Assembly: GCF_018873765.1 (NCBI RefSeq)
Contig: NC_057923.1
Location: forward strand, 57,406,593 to 57,470,592
Direction: 5' to 3'
DNA: 64,000 bases
Source of the DNA: Telopea speciosissima
Lineage: Eukaryota; Streptophyta; Magnoliopsida; Proteales; Proteaceae
Part shown: piece after piece, positions 40,941-52,369 of the stretch
How the letters are laid out: the number at the start of each line of letters is the position of its first letter
How positions within the stretch are numbered: position 1 is the first letter of the stretch
Made by a program: the position numbers and the translations under genes
The notes under the pieces: generated by a model
What the model was told of the DNA's origin: nothing
Database searches by the model: none
The model's input: the letters and a program-made list of their open reading frames with translations, nothing else

Positions 40941-41087
40941 AGCTTGATGGTGAAAGCATAAGGTTCAAGCAGCCACCAAAGTTAAGAGACTTATTATAAG
41001 GCTTGGAAAAAGACTAGAGGTGTGGAAGATGTAGGAAAATAAGATAAGCTAAGAAAGTGGTGAGGTGAAATTTGAGGCGTATAGTGA

Positions 41088-41715
41088 TGATGCAGTTAAG
41101 ATTGTCCAATTGGGTCAATTGAGCCTCGAAAGAGTTTATTTTGGCCCAAGGTTGGGTTCTATGGACCTTGGGCTTCTTATTTTTAGGTTTATTGTTGTAA
41201 TGAGCCTAATTGATAAGCCCATAAAGTGAGGATAATGTTAGTACACGGGATTAGTAGTTAAATTGAGTGTTTAAGTTAGATTCGGATACTTAATAGCGAG
41301 ATAGAATTCTGTTTTGAGTTTATTTACTTTATTGAGTGTATTTGAGTGATTAGTAGTCCTTTTATGATTCAAATTAGGAATTTTAGAAGGTCTATATATA
41401 TGTAATACACCCCCCCCCCCCATCAATTAGCAATGATTTGAGTAAAGAATGAGTTTTTTTAAGAGTTTTGATGATGTTGAGCAGTGCATACGGGATTGGT
41501 ATCCCAAACCTGATTTCTTCTCTTTTCTTCTATTCTCTTCTTTTCTCTTCTTCCTCCCAAGAAGATCAATTTTATCTCTCTTTCCTCCCCTTCCATCAAT
41601 CTAATTTCTTCCCTTAACAATGCAATTACTTCCTTAATGTCATATCTGATCACAGATTTTATTATTGGGCCTGCTTGCATCTTATATCCTTAATCTGGAT
41701 TTTCAGATTTCATCA
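41088..41715 (+). mobile_element. Probable solo LTR
   Basis: The segment starts TGATGCAG and ends TTTCATCA, with a TATA-like tctatatatatg near 41390 and CT-rich sequence toward the end. Flanking pentamers agtga (41083-41087) and ggtga (41716-41720) match at four of five positions, suggesting a target duplication. No pol sequence adjoins. It is an LTR fossil of undetermined family. Confidence 0.5.
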
Positions 41716-42399
41716 GGTGACCTTTATCATAATTAAGTATCAGGGATGTTGACAAAAAATATATAAGAACTTGAGGGATCGTGTTCAAAGCATAAAGGTG
41801 AAAGGATTTTAGTGAAGGACGAGGTGACAAAGAAAGATTGAGGAGCTATTTTCTGGTATTGTTAACTTTAGTTAATATAATTATTAATTTATTCCTAATG
41901 AGGAATCAGTACTGCTGATGAGATTGCAGATGTTGGTAGTTCACTAAATTAACTTGTTTGAAGCAAAAGAGCCATTGACCAAAAGATGAAGACAAGGAAG
42001 GTCTTAGAACAAGTGGTATCCTCAATGAGATTTGAAAATGCATGGGACTCTACTTATGGATGATGAATAAGGATTAGCACCATGCTCCCTATATAGAAGA
42101 ACGAAGAGATATTTATGCCTGCACCATCTATTGGGTTCCAATTGATTAGCCTTTCTATTATATTGATGTCAGAGTGACGTTATAGAAATGGACTTGCCTT
42201 ATTGTGTATGGAGAAATATGCTAAATCATCTATTTCTATTATTCATGAAAAGAAAGATTGAAATGATATATTGATGATGCCCATGGATTAGAGAAGGTTG
42301 AATGGAGGGGCTTCACGTACACTTAACATTGTGGGAGAAGTTTTATACAATTGCTCTAAGTCCATTCATGCTTTGTAGGACAGAATTTTAATCAACCAC

Positions 42400-42744
42400 A
42401 ACATAAGTGATGTTAAGATGCAGATGTTGGGATGGATAGCTGGAAATACTAGGAAGGATAAATCAGAAGGAATACATACATTCATATTATGGGGTCACAC
42501 CAGTTGGTGATGAGGAGGGAGAGTTGACTCAAGTGATATGGTTGTGGGCAATGATCAAACACTGGTGAAAGGGTTTGCTATGGGGCAAGTAGAAAGTCCT
42601 AATGGACAACGGGTGAAAAGAATGTGGTTTGAAGTATTGAGGTAAAACATGCTTATGTTTTAACTAAAGATATGACACTTCATTGAGTGGAGTGGCAGAA
42701 CAGGATTCATGTAGCCATTGGATACTGTTGTTGTTGTTGTTGTT
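42400..42744 (+). pseudogene. 3' end of an RTE-type LINE
   Basis: The block VKMQMLGWIAGNTRKDKS corresponds to the C-terminal M-R-M-L-R-W-M...R region of RTE reverse transcriptases. The end 'ggattcatgtagcc' followed by a (TTG)n run at about 42727-42744 is the usual 3' terminus of plant RTE elements. It is heavily decayed. Confidence 0.65.
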
Positions 42745-43954
42745 CATCCTCGACTTTAGAAGCCAGGATTACATTGTATTGTATTTATTTTGTTCAATTG
42801 TATAGTTCTCAATCATTTTTCTTGAAACCAATGAGACTAATGTTAATGCTACAGCCTACAGATGAAGGTATCTGTCCTTCACAATAACAAGTACTCTCAA
42901 CTCCAAAGTCTTAGATTATTGTTTGTGTAGCTCATAATTTGTCGAAGTAATTTATGCAGGGAATATGAGGGTACCTGATACACTTGCAAGGCAAGATAAG
43001 ACGACTTTTAATTAATTGGAATGACCTAGGTAAGATGATGCAAGGAGAAATTGGCTCGCAATGTTTTTTTCCAGAACCTGGTCCACATGTTTGTACAAGA
43101 CCAGAACCAAGTCCAAGACCAGACCCACAGCCTAGTCTGGCCTGGTTCAGATCCCGCCCTGCCCAGCCAATTGTGGACTCCTAGAGCAGTCAAAGTTCTG
43201 GCCAACAGATTCCATTTTCTTGCAGATTCTTTTTGTGTCTTATCATATTCCAATGCAACATTAAGTGCCTTCCATTATCAGTTTTTTAAAGTCTTGTTTG
43301 TAGTTCCTATGTCTTGGGGACAACTTTCTAGGTCTTGGGGGCAGGTTTCTATGTCTAGGATTTGTTATCTATGTATGTAGAATTCCAAAAGGGGCTTTGG
43401 AATTCTAAGAGTCTATAATGCTATTTGATGTACTCAAGGCTTTTAAAGCCTTCCCCCCCCCCCCCCCCTATATAATGCAAACCATGAATTGAAACAAATT
43501 GCTCTCTTCGAGAACTTTTGCTTGTGAGACTCAAGTGGTATCAAGGTGGGACTCCTTCAATCGTGACCTCGGTGGGACTCCGATGGTTGGGCAACTAGTG
43601 GGACTCTAGGCTGCCAATTATATATCTTCATCTTCAACTATCATCATCCTCATCCATTCCTTGCAGACACCCTCCATCAACCCTCATCATACCTACCCAT
43701 AACCCACTCAAACCAGATCCAGATCAGAATCCTCTCCAGATGCTATCTTGGTTTGCATCATAATTGGTCATGAACACTTCCTTCCCTGATATTGGGGTGT
43801 GTATCCTATGTTGTTTTCTTGTATATTCCATGTGTTGTTTGGCATGCTTCAACTTCTCTTTGCATTTTTTGCTATTTGTAGCATCTGGTCTTAAGTTATT
43901 AGGAATTTTCAGTTTTGCTTTAATTTCTCCAATCCTCTTTTAGTTACTGATTAA
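42745..43954. other. Spacer with LTR-like tail
   Basis: No gene is recognised. A C17 run and tatataatgc near 43452-43480, followed by 'gagactcaagtggtatcaagg', resemble an LTR end joined to a primer-binding site (tggtatca), but I cannot find a partner LTR. Confidence 0.35.
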
Positions 43955-44130
43955 GGGGCCATCACTTGGTGTAATTGTAAAAGCTTGGGCTGCCAGCATT
44001 AAGACGCAGGCTTGAGTGTGAGGGTGGCCACTTCGTGCAAAAAAATGCCAATGGTCAGGACTGACTCCAGTCAATCCCTCCTCGGACCCTGCGAAAGGAG
44101 GACTTGCACCAGGTTACAGCCCTTTCTTGT
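43955..44130 (+). mobile_element. tRNA-derived SINE
   Basis: It starts ggggccatcacttggtgtaa (A-box-like tggtgtaattgtaaaagc) and continues through 'gtggccacttcgtgcaaaaa' and 'cctcctcggaccctgcgaaa' to 'ggttacagccctttcttgtg'. This pattern matches a short interspersed repeat I remember from several plant genomes, although I cannot name the family. The B box is degraded. Confidence 0.6.
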
Positions 44131-44822
44131 GGTTGCGTATTACTCCCCTCCCCCCATATTTTTCTGTCTGACTGATTATTTTTTAGGGAGGTGATATTTC
44201 AATAGTATCATAAAAAATAGGATTTATCAATATAATCCTGCAAGAATGTTTTATGCATTTTCTGCTTATTCCAGGTTTTACGCTTCTCCAAAGGGACGCC
44301 ATCTTTAAACCCTTCACAATGCGGAAAGAACCCTAGGTATGACAAGTTCAGAAAAGCCACTTGAATCAACATTATGATTTTTCTGTTTCTTAACTCTCCC
44401 CGCACCTCTCCAAAGAGGACCCTTTCTTCATTATTAACATGAAACTTTCTTTCTCTTGCAAAAGCATTTTTCTTTTTTCTTCTCAGCTCCCTATCAAGTG
44501 CAAGAATTAATTTAATGGAATGAATTAGTTGAACTGAATTTTCTTTTTTTAAATCATTCATATACGTATTCTTTTTGTTACTATTCCCATCCTGATTGGC
44601 TGCACTAGTATTTCGCTACTGGGAATGCAAAGTAGAAAGTAAAACCTCTATTTTAGTTTCCCGTACTTGAATGTGAAGCTCATCTTGTCATTGGATGACA
44701 GAACATGCCTCAATGCATGCTTATCAGAAAGTCCTTCCTGGGTGGCATGAGGATTTTAGTTCTGACAAGGGTATTTGATATAGGTTGTCAACTCTTGGTG
44801 GTGCTGGCATCATACCTGAGCG

Positions 44823-46603
44823 ATGAGCGCAGTCAATATAACAAATGTCACTGTTTTAGACAATCCTGCAGCATTTCTCAAACCTTTCCAGTTCGAGATT
44901 TCTTATGAATGCTTGATTCCCCTCAAGGATGGTAAGATATGTCATTTCTTAGGAAGGGAGGAGAGAGAGATAGACACAGGCAGACACTAGCGTATGCTAC
45001 GCAGCCTGGCAGCGTTCTTTCTCCCTATAAATTATCAACTCTTATCTTTTGATACTCTTATCAGGTTGCCTATTCCAGGATTAACTTATTGTATTCATGT
45101 CTGTGCATTTTAAGTTAGAGTGATGTGCTCCTCGGATTTCAGTTAAAGTGACTACACATTTTGGAGTTTATCTTTTCTCCTATTTCATAGTCTGGGATGA
45201 TAATAATCATTATCATCATTCCCGGAAATTTGAGATTGGCTTTGAGACCTCTTAGTTCATTTTACTATGCCTTGAGACGGTATCCTCTAATAGAACGAAA
45301 GCCTCTAATATCTTTCCTCTACCTCAATTTACATCCTTTTGGCCTTCTCCTTGTTATTTTTAAAGTCTTCAAATTGCAGTTCTTGTGTCGTCTTCATTTT
45401 TTATTCTATTGTAGGTCAGACTCAAATGGTTAAAATTCACTCTAATTTTTTATTATTCTCTGGTTAATCTGTGGTGAGGTTCATTGATGTTATTCTGTTT
45501 TGGGTGTCGAGGTTGGATTTATTTTATCTTTTCAGTTGGTTATTGGATCATGCTGCGACTGCATCATTTGTTTCAGTGGTTCTAGTGAATAAAAATTTGT
45601 AATGTATTTAGAGTTATCTATTTAAACCATTTTATGTGTTATTCTATATTCTCCCTTGCTTAAATTGAGGTGAAATCCTCTAACGTGGTAGTAGAGGTTT
45701 CAATCAGATTACTTAGCCAGTGGAGGCTTTCAAGCAACAGATGTCAGTGCTGCCTTCAATTTTTTCCTATTATTCTGTTACATGCTTACATGGGGCAACA
45801 ACAATATACTGGATACAGTTTGGGTATAGATGGTGTTTCAGGTAGCTGTTGTATCTAGTGTATATTAGATCTCTCTCTCTCTCTCTTCTTTCTTATTAAG
45901 TTGCTTTACCTGGAAGGGGAAATTTTTACTTATTCTTTGCTGATACATGGCAGCAAAGGTCAAAATGCAAAACAAATTATTTAAGCATCTGGTCAGTTCT
46001 GTGTTTATATTATAAGCTCATGACATCTGCCTTTCATCCATTTTTATTTCAACATTCTTCTGTGCTGCATCCTCTGTACAGATTTGGAATGGAAGCTTAT
46101 TTATGTGGGGTCAGCTGAGGATGAGACCTATGACCAACTCCTAGAAAGTGTTTTTGTTGGGCCTGTTAATATTGGCAACTACCGGTTTGTCTTTCAGGTA
46201 AATGCCATTCCTAGTGAGCGATTAGTAATCCCAAATCACTAGATACTAATTTCATGTTCTTCTGATCTGTTGACAGGTAGACCCTCCTGACCCTTCGAAG
46301 ATCAGGGAGGAGGATATAATTGGTGTAACAGTACTGTTGCTGACTTGTTCTTATGTGGGACAGGAGTTTATCAGAGTAGGTTACTATGTGAATAATGACT
46401 ATGATGATGAACAGCTTAGGGAGGAACCACCCCCTAGGGTGTTAATTGATCGGGTTCAGAGAAACATTTTGGCTGACAAACCCCGGGTTACCAAGTTCCC
46501 CATTAACTTCCATCCAGAAACCAATGAGAGCAGTGAACAACCACCACCGCCTTTACCTGAACGTATTGATGATGAACCAGACCCTGAGTTTCCCACAACA
46601 TGA
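44823..46603 (+). CDS. ASF1: Histone chaperone ASF1
   Basis: ASF1 binds H3-H4 dimers in the nucleus and hands them to CAF-1 or HIRA for nucleosome assembly. Three exons, 44823-44931, 46082-46197 and 46277-46603, join in frame with GT-AG borders to 183 aa. The start MSAVNITNVTVLDNP is the family N-terminus and sets the ATG. The immunoglobulin-like core follows: FQFEISYECL, DLEWKLIYVGSAEDETYDQ, GNYRFVFQ, DPPDPSKIREEDIIGVTVLL and SYVGQEFIRVGYYVNNDY, then RVTKFPINFHP. The acidic, proline-rich tail (EQPPPPLPERIDDEPDPEF) is typical of plant ASF1. Intron 1 is long (1150 bp) and holds a family B MITE remnant. The promoter is not obvious. I cannot tell whether it corresponds to the A or B form of Arabidopsis. 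Confidence 0.96.
44940..45028. mobile_element. MITE remnant in ASF1 intron 1
   Basis: The phrase gagagagatagacacaggca recalls family A, and the end gcctggcagcgttctttctccc recalls the right end of family B. Only part of an element is present. Confidence 0.4.
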
Positions 46604-48258
46604 AGCTTGTACAGAAATTTGACTCTTTTCTTTTAATGTCATATACTGAAAAAACAAAGGAAAGTCGTCGATTGCTTCGAATGGATTTATGGATACTTTT
46701 GGGTAATTCATTTTGGTTCATATGGAATCCTGATTTGGGGGAAGAGGGGGAACGTGAGGAATTTGGACTTAGGAGAACTAGTAAGTGGTTACTTTCTAGG
46801 GTTCTGGCAGGTCTTGAACCCAGGTCACTGCTTGTGATTTACCTAGATTTGGGAGATCTTTGAATGGGTAGATATTATGCTGTGCAGAGGAGTGGGAGGC
46901 CCCCTTCTAGGGTGGATTTCTGAACTAATTGAATTTTTAGTTCTTGTACCCTGGTTAATGAATGGTTTTCCATCCAAAGAAAGGTCCTAACTCCTACGAC
47001 ACTAGCATTCGCAAACTAATTACTCTTCGAGTATGAGATTTTCTTTTACAAATACAAGGAAAAGAGATTGGTGTTCTTGTCCTTGTAGAAGATTTGTGGA
47101 ATTAGCAGAGTTATAATTGACAAAGATATGCTTACAATGAAAGTTTTTGGCTCTCTGTCTTATATTTTGAAACTCTTTCTTGGTTGTTAAATGTGTCTAG
47201 ATTATGTACTGTGTTAAGGAAGCTCCACCACTACAATTTAGTGTAAGGTCAGGAAATCCTGATGTAGAATGCTGGATTAACCATTGAGAGGGAAATTTTA
47301 TAGATAGTCAGCTTGTTGAACTTGGCCACAATTTTAGAAATGACTGGTTCAGATGGTTTGGCCTTCTTAATGTTGTAGACTATGGAGCATTCCTTGCGAG
47401 ATCTTGACGGCATAGACCCTTCTTTGATTATATGACCTTGTTGCGATAGAAAAACTGCAATGACAGTTGTACAACCTGCGGACGTCGGCAGACCTGCAAG
47501 GGTCACAAAAGAGATACCAGAAATGATCGGAGCGGACTTCGGGGTGGGGGGGACTCTCCGATGTCTAAGTCAGTTTTCTGGCAACAGGCTTGGCAAAAGG
47601 CACAACTTGATTTAAGCTCAGTGGAGGATTGATTTGGCCAATTGATTGTTAGATAGACTATTAATCTGCTTAGTGCCACATGATCAATTTGAAGCCCCCA
47701 TCTCAATTATATGGTCCACCCATACTTTGATTCGGATTCACCCATGAAAAGGTCATCATTGGCATAGAATGGCCAATTCAGCCAAGCCGATCCGATCCTG
47801 ATTCTTGAAATTGTGCCTCATACCCTCATTGGTCATGAGATGAACAAAAAAACGGAATCTAAGATATAAGATTCCATGCATATGTTGTTCCCTAACTCCC
47901 CTCCCCCAACACCAACCCCCCCCCCCCCAAAAAAAAAAAAAAAACATAAACCGGATTTATGCTGAAAAGATTTTGTACCTCCTACACTGTAATTTTTAAC
48001 TATTTTGTAGGAAACATAAAAATTATTGTCAATGCTTTGTGCCACTTGAAAGGTACTCTAAGTTGACACTTAAAGTGCAATGAGATAAATAAGGCAAAAT
48101 TATCTCTAGATGGGCATGTCTAAGAAGTTTTCTAGGCCTTGGATACTAGGGAATGGTCTCTAGATTGAAATTTTCAATCCAAATTCAATCATTTATACAC
48201 TCATCTCATATATGTCTATGCATCTTTTCAGTGTTTCTTAATTTTTCAATATTTTACA
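46604..48258. other. ASF1 3' UTR and spacer
   Basis: The first ~370 bp may be the ASF1 3' UTR. No gene is seen further on. At 47547-47570 the phrase ggactctccgatgtctaagtcag resembles the reverse complement of a phrase in the Tat 3' LTR (near 7170-7192), so an LTR remnant on the minus strand is possible around 47270-47600. A mixed C/A homopolymer tract is at 47916-47944. Confidence 0.45.
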
Positions 48259-48434
48259 GAAAGAAGAACGCTGCCCGATTGCATGGCCCTTGCACCAACA
48301 TGGGGGCCAATGAGGGGACACGCAGGGGCATCGACAGGGGGCGATTTTTCAATTTGTAAGAGGGTGTGACAGTCATTTTCGGGGTTCCATGTCTGAACAT
48401 AGGGACCACACGACCAAATAGTCTTCTTTTTCTC
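48259..48434. mobile_element. MITE, family B
   Basis: Left end gaaagaagaacgctgcccga and inverted right end gagaaaaagaagactatttgg are imperfect inverted repeats. The interior 'catggcccttgcaccaacat' + 'gggggccaatgagggg' matches other family B members. Confidence 0.65.
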
Positions 48435-48823
48435 ATTTTTATTTTTCATTTAACAAACTCTATTTAAGATGAAAAAATGAGACAGGGATCTCCACCTATC
48501 TTTCCTAATTTAGTCTCCATTCAACTTTGCCAAGTGGAAGATAAAAATGCTCTTTGGATAAACATGTTCAGACTCAAAAAATAATAAGAGTGAACTCTTT
48601 TGGTAGAAGGTGTCTAAATGATACCCTCTATTGATGTATTTGGAACTTTGACATGTTTTTTTTTTTATTGTCTCTTGTCTTATTCTCAAATTTTTTTAAA
48701 AAAATTAAGGTGTAAAAAGGTTTTCAGAACTAAGTTGAAAGTGATATATCATTGTGTCATTTTCATATACATATTTTGAGAACATATGTGAAATGAAAAT
48801 ATTTACCATCATTAGGAAAAATT

Positions 48824-49410
48824 GTGTATCTGGGCTAAATCATAAATAGAGAAGGTGATATAGAAGATGGTGTTTCACAAAGAATTAAAATAGAATGGAT
48901 GAAGTGGAGAGGTGTGTCCGAAATGTTGTGTGATTGATGTATTGTTTTAAAACTTAAAAAAAAAAATTTATAAGAGACTCGTACGATTGGCTATATTGTA
49001 TGATGTGAAATGTTAGGCAGTTAAAAAACATCATCTAAATAAAATCAGTGTAATGGAGATGATGATGTTGAGATGGTAGAATAAAAAAATTAAAAAGGAT
49101 AAAATAAGGAATGATCATATTAGAGTTGATTTGGGAGTAACTCTGATACATGATAAGCTATGAGGTGGTATGATCATGTTCAATAGAGGCCTTTGGATAT
49201 GTTCTAGTACGGAAGAGTAATTTGGTTCATATTGAATGAATTAGAAGAGCTAGAGGTAGACCTAAAATGTCCCTGGGAGAAGTGGTGAGGAAAGACATGC
49301 ATAACTTAGGGCTTGTATCAAATTAATATGACCTCGAATAGAGTTTATTGAAGGGCAAGGATCCATGTAGCACACCCCATTTAATTGGGATAAGGCTGAG
49401 TTATTGTTGC
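48824..49410 (+). pseudogene. RTE-type LINE 3' fragment
   Basis: The start (gtatctgggctaaatcataa) is close to 40629-40648 of the RTE copy upstream, so both belong to one family. The sequence goes further 3' and ends with 'catgtagcacaccccattta', 'attgggataaggctgag' and ttattgttg, the usual RTE 3' end. Multiple stops and frame changes make it a dead copy. Confidence 0.8.
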
Positions 49411-49436
49411 TTTTTGTAGAAAAAATTATGTATAAT

Positions 49437-49975
49437 ACTAAGGTTACAAATTATTTCATACCTCTTTCATACCTTGAGGGGTGTCAATAAGAAATTTCTT
49501 TCTGTAAAATAATTAAAAACTATTTCCTATGCCTTGTGACAATCAAAAGGTTAAATTAACAAAATTAATAAGGATAGCTGCTAACTTGTGGTTAGTGCAA
49601 TAGAGCTTAACCCCCAAGAGGTAAATTGTGTGTTATGGTAAGGTTACAAATTATTTGACACCTTGAGGGGTGTCAATAAGAAACTCTTTTTGTAAAAAAT
49701 AATTGAAAACTAACCTATACTTTTTTGCACTAAAAAGGTTAAGTTAGGAAAGTGAGGATAGCTATTGGCTTGAGGCTAGTGCAACAAAGCTTAGCCCTCA
49801 GGAGATTTTAGGTTTAACATCTCTTGTTTCTCGTCTAGTCTTAGGTCCCCCAACATACTAAAAAAAAATATTAAGTACTGGTTGCGGGATTGGAATATCT
49901 GCTACGCCCTCAGGAGATTTTAGGTTCAACATCTCTTGTTCCTCATCTAGTCTTAGAACCTCCCCCCCCCCCCCC
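49437..49975. repeat. Tandem duplication of a ~185-bp segment plus a third partial copy
   Basis: aaggttacaaattattt...ccttgaggggtgtcaataagaaa... occurs at about 49439 and again at about 49640, each continuing to ggatagct...gtgcaa.agagctta. A further phrase (gccctcaggagattttaggt ... catctcttgtt) occurs at about 49795 and 49908. The gctta-ccctcaggag region looks loosely tRNA-like. Confidence 0.75.
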
Positions 49976-50030
49976 CCAAACGGCACCATCCGGTCCATCC
50001 CACCCAAAAAATATTACAAAGAATATGAGT

Positions 50031-50063
50031 GTTGGGTGTGGAGTTCGAACCCAAACACACATA
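50031..50063 (-). pseudogene. tRNA-Leu 3'-half fragment
   Basis: The plus strand gttgggtgtggagttcgaac followed by ccaaacacaca resembles the 3' part of the neighbouring tRNA-Leu (gctggctgtggggttcgaac on plus), with a readable T-loop (gttcgaactc on minus). The 5' half is absent. It lies about 40 bp downstream of the intact gene in its direction of transcription. Confidence 0.5.
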
Positions 50064-50077
50064 TACAACCCCACCCT

Positions 50078-50085
50078 AAAAAAAA
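50078..50085 (-). terminator. Pol III terminator of tRNA-Leu
   Basis: The minus strand has a run of eight T residues 17 nt after the end of the tRNA, the usual RNA polymerase III stop signal. Confidence 0.8.
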
Positions 50086-50102
50086 TTACCAACAAATAAA
50101 CT

Positions 50103-50184
50103 GCTGGCTGTGGGGTTCGAACCCACGCGCACTTGTGTGCAGAAGATCTTAAGTCTTCCCCCTTAACCTCTCGGGCAAACCAGC
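50103..50184 (-). tRNA. trnL-UAA: tRNA-Leu (anticodon UAA)
   Basis: The 82-nt minus-strand sequence folds as a type II tRNA. Acceptor arms GCTGGTT/AGCCAGC pair with one G-U. The D arm has CCC...GGG. The anticodon arm is GAAGA-CTTAAGA-TCTTC with anticodon UAA. There is a long variable arm (GCAC...GTGC), and the T arm is GTGGG-TTCGAAC-CCCAC. The discriminator base is A (50102), as expected for leucine tRNAs. No intron and no encoded CCA. A T8 terminator follows. It looks functional. Confidence 0.93.
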
Positions 50185-50426
50185 TGGATATTTTACAAAA
50201 TGCCACACACTATATTTGATCATGTAAAGATGAAAATGAAGACGTGATATTTAAGACAGTTGACGGTTGGATTGGTTCATAAGGGACAGTCTAAGTGCTG
50301 ATTCCAATCGCACGATGAATAGTAAAAATCATAATTTGAATCGTACATATATCCATTCTCTCTTCGTTATTCGTTTCGTCCACTCTGGTTTTCGTTGGAC
50401 TTGCTAAAAGAACCCTAGACCACAAG

Positions 50427-50456
50427 GAGCGAGAGAGAGAGAGAGCTCATCGATTA
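50427..50456 (+). promoter_or_regulatory. GA-rich 5' leader of U2AF35
   Basis: A (GA)n-rich run (gagcgagagagagagagagc) lies just upstream of the ATG at 50457. It probably belongs to the 5' leader. Confidence 0.4.
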
Positions 50457-52369
50457 ATGGCGGAGCACTTGGCATCTATATTCGGGACGGAGAAGGATCG
50501 GGTGAATTGCCCGTTTTACTTCAAGATCGGGGCTTGCAGACATGGTGATAGGTGTTCTAGGCTCCACACTAAGCCGAGCATTAGTCCGACATTGCTTATC
50601 GCGAATATGTATCAAAGGCCTGATATGATCACTCCTGGAGTTGATCCTCAGGGCCAGACTGTAGATCCTCGCAAAGTCCAGGAACACTACGAGGTTATTT
50701 TTTTTTTAACCTCTCTTTTGACTGTTCTTTTCATTCTCCAGAACTTTTCTCCTTTCATGTTCGATTTTTATTTTAATACCAGTTTTTGAGTGTTTTTTAT
50801 TTGTATGGATGGTAAGCATTTCATGATGTGTCGTTATAGAGTTTTTAGGGTTTTACTTTGTATTTAAGGTAGATTGATGGCTTGTCTATTGGGCGTTTTC
50901 TTATTTGAGTGCGAGGGTTATTGCTTTCATCTCTCTATTTTCTCTGAACCACCTGGTTTGTTTTATCCATTTCTTGTAATCTTTGCTTGGAAATTATTAC
51001 CTGGTTATAGGCTTCTATGTTGTGCCTCATAATTCAATCCTGACTTTTTAGTATCTCGTGCAATGTCTTTCTTCGATCTGTTATATTGGATAGGTTAGGA
51101 TTTTCTGGAATTTCCTAGCTAGTTCTTTTGTTATGTGCTTTTTTTTTTTGGTCGATATATTTCATTATGTGCCTATATGCTGGACAGAAGAAGATTGTGG
51201 AAACACTTAGCATTTAGTTGATGGTTCTGTCTCAGATTTTGTGGAATTATAGTACTTATTGAAATTTTGATTCGTTGTGTGATGTTTATGTGTTTGTTGT
51301 GTCACTGTTGTTCACGCTCTATGGATATGTAATATTGGGAACCTGTTCTATTGGATATTCAGGATTTCTATGAGGATCTATTTGAGGAGTTGAACAAATA
51401 TGGAGAGATTGAAAGCTTGAATATTTGCGACAATCTGGCTGATCACATGGTAATGCCCCAGGAACTGGAAATCATTGGTTCTTTTTTTCTTGAAATTTTA
51501 TTTATGACAACTCTCTCAATCTTTGATGAGCAGGTGGGTAATGTATATGTTCAGTTTAGAGAAGAGGAGCATGCTGCAAATGCACTGAAGAACCTTAATG
51601 GAAGATTTTATGCAGGTTAGGTGTTTTACATGTTGTTATTACAGAAGTTGGAAATAGTTGCTACCCCAATCTGATAACTGAGATTAAATCAATTTTTTAG
51701 GACGTCCAATTATGGCCGACTTTTCCCCTGTGACGGATTTCCGTGAAGCGACATGTAGGCAATATGAAGAGAACACGTGCAATCGAGGTGGCTATTGCAA
51801 TTTTATGCATCTGAAAAAGATTAGCAGGTCATATAATTATTGAACTTTTAAGTTTACATTTCATATGCACTCAGTGGTATCCATGATACTTATTATTTGG
51901 TGGCTGATTCATCATTGCCAGGGAATTGAGGCGGCAACTGTTTGGGCGGTACCGGCGGAGGCGAAGCCGTAGTCGAAGTCCAATCAGGCAACACAATTAT
52001 AAGGAGCATCCACATGGTGGCCGTGGTCATGGTAGATGGCATGATGACAGGGATAACAATTATTTTGATAATAGAAGCAGAAGGCCAAGGAGCCGAAGCC
52101 CAGGACAAAGGAGGGGAAGAAGCCCGAGCCCCGGAGGGAGGAGAAGGAATAGGAGTCCGGTCAGGGAAGGTAGTGCTGAAAGAAGGGCTAAAATCGAGCA
52201 GTGGAACAGGGAGAGGGAAGCGGCTCAATCCGGTAAGCAGAGTAATGGTAATAATGATCCCAACAACAATGAGAGCAATGCATATAGTCAAAACGAAGGC
52301 CATTACATTGATCAGCAGCAGCAACAACAACAGCAACAGCAATGGCAGCAAGGCGGATATGACTATTGA
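50457..52369 (+). CDS. U2AF35: Splicing factor U2AF small subunit (U2AF35)
   Basis: U2AF35 recognises the AG at 3' splice sites together with U2AF65 in the nucleus. Five exons, 50457-50693, 51363-51449, 51534-51615, 51701-51827 and 51922-52369, join in frame with GT-AG borders to 326 aa. The start [20 protein letters not shown] is the family N-terminus. Order: CCCH zinc finger 1 ([20 protein letters not shown]), the U2AF-homology RRM ([32 protein letters not shown]), CCCH zinc finger 2 ([19 protein letters not shown]), an RS domain ([17 protein letters not shown]), and a Gln-rich C-terminus with an 11-residue Q run broken by W. The layout matches plant U2AF35 proteins. Confidence 0.96.

Noticed and set aside
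43440-43560. LTR end plus primer-binding site
   Set aside because: The tggtatca phrase and TATA-like sequence are suggestive, but no matching second LTR or coding interior was found.
46604-46863. 87-codon ORF after ASF1
   Set aside because: It begins inside the last codons of ASF1 in another frame and runs through its likely 3' UTR; no domain.
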